64,000 nt of DNA from IMG/VR virus record IMGVR_UViG_3300021962_008356, positions 1 to 64,000 of that record. One strand, given 5' to 3'. The notes below the pieces were generated by a model. The model was not told the origin of the DNA. It saw nothing but the letters and a program-made list of their open reading frames with translations, and did not search any database. Origin of the DNA: a virus. The position numbers and the translations under genes were made by a program. The first letter of the stretch is position 1; each line of letters begins with the position of its first letter. Shown piece after piece: positions 58,039 to 64,000 of this stretch.

Positions 58039-58047
58039 ATATTTATA
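58039..58047 (+). promoter_or_regulatory. ATATTTATA box
   Basis: ATATTTATA ending 13 bases before the ATG of the PAS-protein gene at 58061. Confidence 0.5.
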
Positions 58048-58060
58048 TGAACTATAATCT

Positions 58061-58687
58061 ATGGAGTCAACAATTTCTTTTGATTGGAAAAACATCTATT
58101 TTACTTTGCAGGTGATCATTGCTGCCAGTGCCACCGCAGGCATACTCTACAAAGTATTTACATTCATAATCAAAAAGATAAAAACAGAGTATGAAAATTT
58201 GTCCAAAGTACATACTATGGTAGAAACAATTTATGCTGAGTTGACTCCAAATCATGGCACCAGCATGAAAGACAAAGTAAACAAGATTGCCGATAAGTTG
58301 GAAACCAATATTAAAGTCACTGAGTGTATAATGTATCGTCAAAGATGGATGTTGGATAACCGAGACGAGCCAATTTTTGAAAGTGATATCAACGGAGAAT
58401 GCACTTGGGTCAACAGCAAATATTGTAATTTGACTGGTTATACGTTTGACGAATTTTTGAAGAACGGTTGGCACAATGTGGTTCATGCCAAAGATCGTGA
58501 ACGTGTGGTGAATGAGTGGGCAGCAGCAATCAACGGCAAGCGAGATTCTCATGGTAGCCACAGAATTGTATGTAAAGATGGATCAGTATACAAAGTTCAT
58601 GTTATTGCCACACGCAATGCAGATGTTGGTTATATTGGTAGTATCAAAGTTGAAAAACGCTTGGAAGAAAACTGTGACGAGTGTTGA
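58061..58687 (+). CDS. Membrane-anchored PAS-domain protein
   Basis: A 208-residue protein with one N-terminal membrane segment (VIIAASATAGILYKVFTFII, near 18-37), a basic stop-transfer region, a helical linker (about 40-90) and a PAS domain from about 97: DEPIFESDINGECTWVNSKY, CNLTGYTFDEFLKNGWHNV, HAKDRERVVNEWAAAI and a closing YIGSIKVEKRL strand. PAS domains sense small ligands, redox state or light, or mediate dimers. No kinase, cyclase or output domain follows, so it may sense host state and act by contact with a host or phage partner. It is a rare type for a phage. Confidence 0.85.
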   Translation: MESTISFDWKNIYFTLQVIIAASATAGILYKVFTFIIKKIKTEYENLSKVHTMVETIYAELTPNHGTSMKDKVNKIADKLETNIKVTECIMYRQRWMLDNRDEPIFESDINGECTWVNSKYCNLTGYTFDEFLKNGWHNVVHAKDRERVVNEWAAAINGKRDSHGSHRIVCKDGSVYKVHVIATRNADVGYIGSIKVEKRLEENCDEC

Positions 58688-58711
58688 CATTCGTAAAAAC
58701 TGTGTTATGCT
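58684..58711 (+). promoter_or_regulatory. Sigma-70-like promoter for the IrrE-like gene
   Basis: Perfect TTGACA (58684-58689) overlapping the stop of the PAS gene, 16-base spacer and TATGCT (58706-58711). The ATG at 58720 is 8 bases further on, so the leader is at most a few bases. Confidence 0.7.
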
Positions 58712-58719
58712 AGTATGGA

Positions 58720-59214
58720 ATGACCAAATACGAAGATCACATAGCCGAGCTTTGCAGCAAACACAAGATCAAAATTCAGCGCAGCCGTAACGACAATGCG
58801 GTTAATATGCTCGACAAGATCATTTGGATCAATCACAACATTAGGTCAATCAAAACATACTTTGGTGCTCTTCACGAAATTGGTCATGTTGTAAACGAAC
58901 ATCCACTTATCTATTTCAACATGAATAGAGTGTTGTGGAATCAAAGTCGTAGCGAGTCGTGTGTTTTTGTAAGCAAGTATCGAATGCAAACCGAAGTGGA
59001 TGCGTGGAAACGAGCATTCGATATTGCAAAATGGACAAACCCCACAGCAGATAAACTTGCAGTCACATGTTTATTTACATACATCTACGGTTACAACGAA
59101 AGTCATAAAAAGCCGTTCAAAGATCTCGACAACGATTTTATGAGTTATATCCACGCAAAACACAGCAACGACAACAACATGATGCGCAAGCTTAAAGAAC
59201 TGTTATTCGCATGA
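58720..59214 (+). CDS. ImmA/IrrE-like metallopeptidase
   Basis: A 164-residue predicted zinc peptidase: ALHEIGHVVNEH (His52, Glu53, His56) with a downstream TEVDAWKRAFDIA (Glu92) as third ligand, the order found in the ImmA/IrrE group, which cleaves repressor-type regulators. There is no DNA-binding domain. The last 60 residues are helical and basic. A strong TTGACA promoter drives it, and it overlaps dCMP deaminase by 4 bases, so both are probably early genes. It might inactivate a host or prophage regulator, which is not proven. Confidence 0.78.
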   Translation: MTKYEDHIAELCSKHKIKIQRSRNDNAVNMLDKIIWINHNIRSIKTYFGALHEIGHVVNEHPLIYFNMNRVLWNQSRSESCVFVSKYRMQTEVDAWKRAFDIAKWTNPTADKLAVTCLFTYIYGYNESHKKPFKDLDNDFMSYIHAKHSNDNNMMRKLKELLFA

Positions 59215-59732
59215 ACTTTGAAAATTACACACCTCCCGATTGGAATCAATGGTTTTTACAAGGCGTTTACTGGATTGCCAGTAAAAGCAAAGATCCCAAG
59301 ACCAAGATTGGAGCAATCATCGTCAAAGACAATCGCATTATTTCCACGGGTTACAATGGCATACCTCATGGTGTCAACGATGATATTGCTTGGCGTCATG
59401 AACGTCCCGAGAAATACAAGTGGTTTGAACACGGAGAACGCAATGCCATTTACAGCGCAGCAAAGTATGGTATCAGCACCGAGAATGCTGTTTTATACAC
59501 CAATGCCATGCCATGTGCTGATTGTGCCAGAGGCGTTATTCAAGCTGGTATAAAAGAAGTGTATGTACACAAACAATTTACTGACTTGACAGAATCTATT
59601 GTGCGTGATCAATGGAAAGGTCATCATATTGCTACAGCATCAATGTTGAATGAAGCTGGTGTGGGATTTTTTGAAGTAGATGCAAATTTAGGATGCAAAG
59701 CCTATTTTGATGGAAAAGTTTACGATATTTAA
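59211..59732 (+). CDS. dCMP deaminase
   Basis: Zinc enzyme that converts dCMP to dUMP, feeding dTMP synthesis together with dUTPase. The zinc and catalytic residues are visible: His74 and Glu76 in EHGERNAIYSAA, Cys102 and Cys105 in MPCADCARGVIQAG. N-terminal SKDPKTKIGAIIVKDN and GYNGIPHGVND are typical of T4 Cd-type deaminases. At 173 aa it is near the usual size (T4: 193). It is translated with the IrrE-like peptidase by a 4-base overlap and followed after 6 bases by a small unknown gene. Confidence 0.95.
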   Translation: MNFENYTPPDWNQWFLQGVYWIASKSKDPKTKIGAIIVKDNRIISTGYNGIPHGVNDDIAWRHERPEKYKWFEHGERNAIYSAAKYGISTENAVLYTNAMPCADCARGVIQAGIKEVYVHKQFTDLTESIVRDQWKGHHIATASMLNEAGVGFFEVDANLGCKAYFDGKVYDI

Positions 59733-59738
59733 CACTAT

Positions 59739-60002
59739 ATGACCTACAAACCTGCGTTTTATTTTCGATATCCGTGTGTGCAATTCAATCTTGAAAATGC
59801 TTGGTACGACTATTTTAGTTTAAGCATTTTCTTTCCGTATTTTGAAGCTGGAAAAATGCGTGAAGATTTGGATGAAGAAAACAACACCTATTCATTCAAT
59901 GCACCAACCACAATCAGTTTTGTGAAAAGCACAATTCATGTGGGCATGAAAGTTCAATTGCTTGGGTTTGGATTTGGATTGTTGCGTCAGAATGGTTATT
60001 GA
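59739..60002 (+). CDS. Small hypothetical protein
   Basis: An 87-residue protein rich in aromatic residues (FYFRYPCVQFNLENAWYDYF, TIHVGMKVQLLGFGFG), mostly predicted strand, with no recognised domain. It follows the deaminase by 6 bases and overlaps the convergent acetyltransferase by 7 bases. The aromatic pattern hints at a compact beta protein. No function can be assigned. Confidence 0.55.
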   Translation: MTYKPAFYFRYPCVQFNLENAWYDYFSLSIFFPYFEAGKMREDLDEENNTYSFNAPTTISFVKSTIHVGMKVQLLGFGFGLLRQNGY

Positions 60003-60379
60003 CGATCACGGCGACGAACTGAATCAAAGAACTTTGTGTTTTGATTGTCGGTTCTGAAGACTGTTATTTCACGATCAGTTAAACGCATGTATTTTTTGGC
60101 ACGTTTGTACAACTTCGTGCCAATTTTTTTTCTACGATATGGTCGTTTGACATAAAGCATGAATTGCCATGCTCCTTTTTTGTCTTGTTTGATGATTGCC
60201 CAACCAACCACCACTTTTCCATCTTTTGCCAGAAATACTTGATTGAGTGGTGGACGATCAGGTCTACAACATTCCACAAAAACGTTGTATATTGCGCCAC
60301 TTGCCACAAGTTTGGCACACATTGTTTCTTCAGCTATTGTTACATCCTTTGCGAATTTGGAATAAATTCGGATTGGCAC
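59996..60379 (-). CDS. GNAT-like N-acetyltransferase
   Basis: A 127-residue protein with a GNAT core: VFLAKDGKVVVGWAII, then WQFMLYVKRPYRRKKIGTKL and YKRAKKYM, where RRKKIGTKL fits the acetyl-CoA pyrophosphate loop (Q/R-x-x-G-x-G/A). TVFRTDNQNTKFFDSV closes the fold. It begins with GTG at 60379, four bases after an ATATTTATA box, so this is one of the few non-ATG starts here. It lies just after the rhamnose operon and might acetylate an amino sugar, but a protein or antibiotic target is equally possible. Confidence 0.72.
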   Translation of the reverse strand: MPIRIYSKFAKDVTIAEETMCAKLVASGAIYNVFVECCRPDRPPLNQVFLAKDGKVVVGWAIIKQDKKGAWQFMLYVKRPYRRKKIGTKLYKRAKKYMRLTDREITVFRTDNQNTKFFDSVRRRDRQ

Positions 60380-60382
60380 ATA

Positions 60383-61333
60383 TTATAAATATGATCCAAT
60401 AGTGTCATAAATAGCTTCGGTGAATGGCGTTAGCTTGAAATCTGGAAATTCTTTACGAAACTCTGATGTGTCAATTGCATAACGCAGATCATGACCTTTT
60501 CGGTCGGTCACTGGTTTGAACCATTGCCAGTCCACTTCCACACCAGTCAAATGCGTGTAAGCTGTTTTGAGCACAGTGATAAGTTCAAGATTGCTCAGTT
60601 CAAACTCTCCACCAATCAAATACTGCTTTCCAATTGTACCGTTGATTGTTACTTCTAGGATGGCGTTGGCATGATCTTTGACGTAAATCCAGTCACGCAC
60701 GTTGCTACCATCCCCATACAAAGGAATAGGTTGACGAGACTTGAGTCGTTGAATACACAACGGAATCATCTTTTCTGGAAACTGCCTTGGTCCAAAGTTG
60801 TTGCTACAATTGGTAATTACTGCTGGTAACTTGTAGGTATGAATATAGCTTCGCACCAACAAATCGCTGGCGGCTTTGCTGGCTGAATATGGACTGTTGG
60901 GACGATATGGACTGTTTGCTGTAAATGCTGCTTCACAAAAATCAAGACTACCAAACACTTCGTCGGTAGACACATGTACAAACTTCTTTAGACCTTGATG
61001 TTGTCTCAAATCCTTGAGAATGTTGTGGGTGCCAACGATGTTGGTTTGAATGAACGGATCTGCGTTGGCTATGCTGTTGTCAACATGACTTTCAGCAGCA
61101 AAATGCACCACATACTCTATGTTGTAGCTTTTCAATAAATGCAGAATCGTGTGTTTTGAAATGTCTATGTTGAAGTGATGGTATTTTGAGTTTGCCGCAA
61201 ACGGTAAATTTTTGTTGGCGGCATAGGTCATGCAATCAACGTTGACAACGCAGTTTACATCGTCTCTATCCAACAATTGTTCGATAAAGTGTGATCCAAT
61301 AAATCCACATCCACCAGTAACTAGTATATTCAT
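60383..61333 (-). CDS. rmlB: dTDP-glucose 4,6-dehydratase
   Basis: Second step of dTDP-L-rhamnose synthesis: dTDP-glucose to dTDP-4-keto-6-deoxyglucose, using bound NAD. The 316-residue protein has VTGGCGFIGSHFIE (5-18), FAAESHVDNSI, HVSTDEVFGSLD (with the catalytic Asp-Glu), SPYSASKAASDLLVRSY (Tyr and Lys), NCSNNFGPRQFPEKMIP and RDWIYVKDH. All hallmark residues are present, and the length is a little below bacterial RmlB (about 350). It overlaps the epimerase/reductase gene by 4 bases and is the last gene of the three-gene rhamnose operon. Confidence 0.95.
   Translation of the reverse strand: MNILVTGGCGFIGSHFIEQLLDRDDVNCVVNVDCMTYAANKNLPFAANSKYHHFNIDISKHTILHLLKSYNIEYVVHFAAESHVDNSIANADPFIQTNIVGTHNILKDLRQHQGLKKFVHVSTDEVFGSLDFCEAAFTANSPYRPNSPYSASKAASDLLVRSYIHTYKLPAVITNCSNNFGPRQFPEKMIPLCIQRLKSRQPIPLYGDGSNVRDWIYVKDHANAILEVTINGTIGKQYLIGGEFELSNLELITVLKTAYTHLTGVEVDWQWFKPVTDRKGHDLRYAIDTSEFRKEFPDFKLTPFTEAIYDTIGSYL
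60384..60392 (-). promoter_or_regulatory. ATATTTATA box
   Basis: ATATTTATA on the minus strand within the last codons of rmlB, 4 bases before the GTG start at 60379. Confidence 0.5.
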
Positions 61334-62199
61334 GCTTTTTTCCAGTTGGCTAAACAGTTGTCGAGTGCTTCATCAACGGTTCTCATTTTGATGCCAGCAT
61401 TCAATAGTTTTGAATTGTCCAGGATACAATTGCTGCGAGGCGTCTTGGCGAAGCTGGCGTATAGCTCATCTTCGTTGATCAATTCAAATTTTTGATCTTT
61501 GGCGATGGTGTTTTGAAGCTTTTTGACCAATTGTTCGGTTGTGATTGTTCCAGTGTTGGTGATGTTGTAGATACCATACGGAACCTTTTTGTTGATGGTT
61601 TCAATGCAAGCACGTACAAACTCGGTTTTGTGACTGATGCTATTTTCGGCTTGTAGTATCTTTGGATACTTCATCATTTTGCTGATATAGTTTCTTGGAC
61701 CATCGTTTTCATCAAAAGGAATTCTCAAACGCCAGATATAATGTTTTTCCCAACGACTAACTACTTTTTCGCCCAAAGTTTTGGTTCCGCTATAAAAGCT
61801 ACAGTTGTTTTGGTTCCAACTGAAATTTGGCTCGTCTTCTTCGGTGAATCCAGAACCATCTGGCTTGGTTCCTTGATAAATACATCCACTACTTACATGT
61901 CCTAGTGGAATATCGTTGAGAGTACACCAATCTGTGAGTATTTGAGGAAATACTACGTTGCCATGCACTGCTGCTTCTTTGTTGAGTTCACACGCATCTA
62001 CGTTTGGTTTGCCAGTATAGCCAGCGGCATTGATAACTGCACCAATAAGTGGATAGCCAGCTTCTTCATACCATCTTTCCAAATCAGCAAATGTGGTTTT
62101 GTGTGAATCAGGCCAAAAGAAAGCTGGAATTTTTGCAGCTTCAAGTTGTCGTGCAAATTCGCTACCAATGTAGCCATTTGAACCAAATAGAATTATCAT
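61330..62199 (-). CDS. dTDP-4-keto-rhamnose epimerase/reductase (NRS/ER-like, bifunctional)
   Basis: A 289-residue short-chain dehydrogenase that closes the rhamnose pathway. It has the GSNGYIGSEF cofactor loop (6-15), NAAGYTGKPNVDACE (57-71), SSGCIYQG (Cys106), EEDEPNFSW and FYSGTKTLGEK (Tyr136, Lys140), WRLRIPF, GPRNYISKMMKYPK, GIYNITNTGT and TPRSNCILD. This string of motifs is that of plant NRS/ER and mimivirus L780, which perform both the 3,5-epimerisation and the 4-reduction, rather than of RmlD (which has STDYVFDG where this has SSGCIYQG). No separate RmlC is seen. It overlaps rmlA and rmlB by 4 bases each. Confidence 0.85.
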   Translation of the reverse strand: MIILFGSNGYIGSEFARQLEAAKIPAFFWPDSHKTTFADLERWYEEAGYPLIGAVINAAGYTGKPNVDACELNKEAAVHGNVVFPQILTDWCTLNDIPLGHVSSGCIYQGTKPDGSGFTEEDEPNFSWNQNNCSFYSGTKTLGEKVVSRWEKHYIWRLRIPFDENDGPRNYISKMMKYPKILQAENSISHKTEFVRACIETINKKVPYGIYNITNTGTITTEQLVKKLQNTIAKDQKFELINEDELYASFAKTPRSNCILDNSKLLNAGIKMRTVDEALDNCLANWKKA

Positions 62200-63041
62200 A
62201 GTGTTAGTTTTGTAAGATACTCACGGTATTCGCTCTTGGGCAAGCCTTCTACGAGCTTTTTTAGTTGTTGCTTGTCAATAAAACCTTGTCTGAAACATTC
62301 CTCTTCAACACATCCAATTTTGATGCCTTGACGCTCTTGCACAGTTTGCACATAAGCTCCGCTTTGATACAGCGATTCTGGAGTGCCAGCATCCAACCAA
62401 GCTGTGCCTCTTGGAAACTCAATCACTGTGAGTTTCTTTTGGTGTAGATATACATTGTTCAGATCTGTGATTTCTAGCTCACCACGTTTTGATGGTTTGA
62501 GCTTTCGTGCATATTCAACCACATTGTTGTCATAGAAATACAAACCAGGCACAGCATAGTTGCTTTTTGGTACAGTTGGCTTTTCTTCAATGCTGATAGC
62601 CAATCCATTTTCATCGAATTCAACCACACCATAAGCAGTTGGGTTGTTAACATGATAAGCAAATATGATTGCACCATCTAGTGTGGGCTGAACCTTTGCC
62701 ATTCCATGAAAAATATTGTCGCCCAAAATTAATCCCACACTATCATCTTTGATAAAATCTTCAGCAATCACAAAAGCTTCTGCGATGCCTCTGGGTTTAT
62801 ACTGTATTTCATAACATATGTCAAGACCATACTTTTTGCCGTCACCAAATAGCTTTTCATATTTGTGAATGTCTTCTGGGGTGCTGATGATGCAAAACTC
62901 ACGTATACCACAAGTAATCATGGTAGACATGGGATAATAAATCATTGGTTTGTCGTAAACAGGCAACAATTGCTTGTTAACCGTTGTGGTCAGTGGATAC
63001 AAGCGAGAACCAGTTCCTCCAGATAAAATAATGCCTTTCAT
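62196..63041 (-). CDS. rmlA: Glucose-1-phosphate thymidylyltransferase
   Basis: First step of the dTDP-L-rhamnose route: dTTP plus glucose-1-phosphate to dTDP-glucose and pyrophosphate. The 281-residue enzyme has GIILSGGTGSRLYPLT (3-18), NKQLLPVYDKPMIYYP, QYKPRGIAEAF, LILGDNIFHG (Asp for metal), EEKPTVPKSNYAVPGLYFYD (read in parts), GELEITDLNNVYL and GTAWLDAGTPESL. All core motifs are intact. It is the first gene of the operon. Upstream a TATATT lies 3 bases from the ATG with a weak -35, so its promoter is uncertain. It competes with the phage polymerase for dTTP. Confidence 0.96.
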   Translation of the reverse strand: MKGIILSGGTGSRLYPLTTTVNKQLLPVYDKPMIYYPMSTMITCGIREFCIISTPEDIHKYEKLFGDGKKYGLDICYEIQYKPRGIAEAFVIAEDFIKDDSVGLILGDNIFHGMAKVQPTLDGAIIFAYHVNNPTAYGVVEFDENGLAISIEEKPTVPKSNYAVPGLYFYDNNVVEYARKLKPSKRGELEITDLNNVYLHQKKLTVIEFPRGTAWLDAGTPESLYQSGAYVQTVQERQGIKIGCVEEECFRQGFIDKQQLKKLVEGLPKSEYREYLTKLTL

Positions 63042-63114
63042 AACAATATAGCTATATCAAATACATATCAAATTATTGAATCAGTTTCGTTATTATAATT
63101 ACCTATGTAAATCC

Positions 63115-64000
63115 ATGAACATTGAATACATTGCTCAATATGGCACATCTGGTTATGCTACAGCAGCAAAAGGCAATATGCTTTATTTACTGAATCAAAG
63201 CAATCAGATTTGCTTTTCTCCATTGATATTTGATGACAGCACAATTGACAAAGAATGGAGTGTTGATCAGCAGGTTTGTAGCAGAATGACTCCACTACAG
63301 AAATATGATGTTCAAATTATTCATACACTTCCCAATCTATGGAGCATGATAAAACCAAAAGTAAAAAAAGACTATTATGTCAAGCAAATTGGTTATTGTA
63401 CTTGGGAGTCATCATTAGTACCTGCTAATTGGATAGATCAGATCAACTTATGTGATGAGCTATGGGTTCCCAGTAAGTTTAATCAAACAAGCTTTGCCAG
63501 AAGTGGAGTAACAATACCAATTCAGGTGTTTCCTCACATATTCTTTGATCAGCAGTTGCCACAACGAAATACAGTAGAACTACAAGATTTTCGTGGTAGA
63601 ACTATTCCAAATGATGTGTTTACATTTTACTGCATAGCTGAATACACAGATCGAAAGGGTATAGATGATCTTTTGGATTGCTATCGCAGATTTCATAATA
63701 AGTACAAAATGAATCAGCTTGTATTGAAGCTTCACCACAAGAATTACAGTGATCAAAACATTGCTTATGTTGAAAATGCCATCAAACCTTATGGAGACAG
63801 TGTATATCTCATCAGCAAAAACGTAAGCAACAAGGAACTGCTAGAAATCCACAGCTTGGGTGATTGTTATGTGAGCCTTCATAAAGGAGAAGGTTTTGGT
63901 TTGAGTTTATACGATGCTGTGAACTATGGAAAAAAGATCATAGCCACCAACTATGGAGGACCAGTAGATTATCTTACAGATGGTCATCAGAAAATACCGT
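63115..64000 (+). CDS. GT4-like glycosyltransferase, partial at right edge
   Basis: Open at the window edge after 295 residues. The N-terminus YIAQYGTSGYATAAKGNMLYL is nearly that of the 14265 enzyme (VGQYGTSGYASAAKGY). Further shared blocks: HTLPNLWSMI, GYCTWESSLVPANWI, ELWVPSKFN, CIAEYTDRKGIDDLL, LGDCYVSLHKGEGFGLSLYDA and a YGGPVDYL ending that matches the donor loop. It begins just after the rhamnose operon, divergent from rmlA, and may use dTDP-rhamnose. A TATAAT at 63094-63099 is 15 bases before the ATG, without a clear -35. Confidence 0.88.
   Translation, partial: MNIEYIAQYGTSGYATAAKGNMLYLLNQSNQICFSPLIFDDSTIDKEWSVDQQVCSRMTPLQKYDVQIIHTLPNLWSMIKPKVKKDYYVKQIGYCTWESSLVPANWIDQINLCDELWVPSKFNQTSFARSGVTIPIQVFPHIFFDQQLPQRNTVELQDFRGRTIPNDVFTFYCIAEYTDRKGIDDLLDCYRRFHNKYKMNQLVLKLHHKNYSDQNIAYVENAIKPYGDSVYLISKNVSNKELLEIHSLGDCYVSLHKGEGFGLSLYDAVNYGKKIIATNYGGPVDYLTDGHQKIP

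Noticed and set aside
1-64000. tRNA genes, CRISPR arrays, insertion sequences, attachment sites
   Set aside because: I looked for cloverleaf-like GC-rich segments, regular direct repeats and transposase motifs and found none; a dedicated tRNA scan would be needed to exclude degenerate tRNAs.

Overview
This window is part of a large tailed bacteriophage genome (Caudoviricetes, T4-like lineage). The evidence is a replication block with a T4 gp43-type family B DNA polymerase, a gp45-type sliding clamp and a gp44-type clamp loader, a dUTPase and a dCMP deaminase, phage-type proteins such as a DUF5661-like protein and a large protein ending in a T4-type lysozyme domain, and dense, often overlapping genes at low GC (roughly 38-40 percent by eye). 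No rRNA, tRNA, CRISPR array or insertion sequence was seen. A Gram-negative host is inferred from LPS-type sugar pathways, a predicted outer-membrane barrel and TTGACA promoters. The host itself cannot be named from the sequence. No gene-free stretch exceeds 300 bases.

Layout. 1-4534 (minus): an operon from a strong promoter at 4541-4568, with a Cas4/RecB-like Fe-S nuclease, a ribbon-helix-helix protein, a glycosyltransferase split into two genes, dUTPase and another glycosyltransferase. 4592-10514 (plus): a secreted protein, two unknown small proteins and the replication core. 10559-28110 (plus): one very long, tightly overlapped block of glycosyltransferases, methyltransferases, a GH130-like protein and UDP-galactopyranose mutase. 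28094-37726: a patchwork of short runs on both strands with more glycosyltransferases, nucleotide-sugar enzymes and a radical SAM protein. 37810-42340 (plus): probable virion proteins. 42344-48899 (minus): zinc ribbon, VWA protein, IscU, GDP-mannose dehydratase, HNH protein and a SNF2-type helicase. 48993-60379: small accessory genes, including HNH and GIY-YIG nucleases, a phosphate permease with an outer-membrane protein, ClpP, metallopeptidases, an SNase-type nuclease, pyrophosphatase, a membrane PAS protein and dCMP deaminase. 60383-63041 (minus): a dTDP-rhamnose operon. 63115 to the edge: another glycosyltransferase.

How the genes work together. The dominant theme is glycan synthesis: about 24 glycosyltransferase genes plus enzymes predicted to make dTDP-L-rhamnose, a GDP-6-deoxyhexose and UDP-galactofuranose, with methyltransferases that could cap sugars. 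This looks like a phage-encoded route to a complex surface glycan, either on the virion or on the host envelope. The rhamnose route appears to use a bifunctional epimerase/reductase of the plant and mimivirus NRS/ER type in place of RmlC plus RmlD.

Regulation. Two promoter classes can be read from the sequence. One is TTGACA, 16 bases, then a TAnnnT-like -10, sitting 6-10 bases before the start codon. The other is a WTATTTATW box (usually CTATTTATA), most often 3-9 bases before the start codon. Both predict leaderless or nearly leaderless transcripts, and good Shine-Dalgarno sequences are rare.
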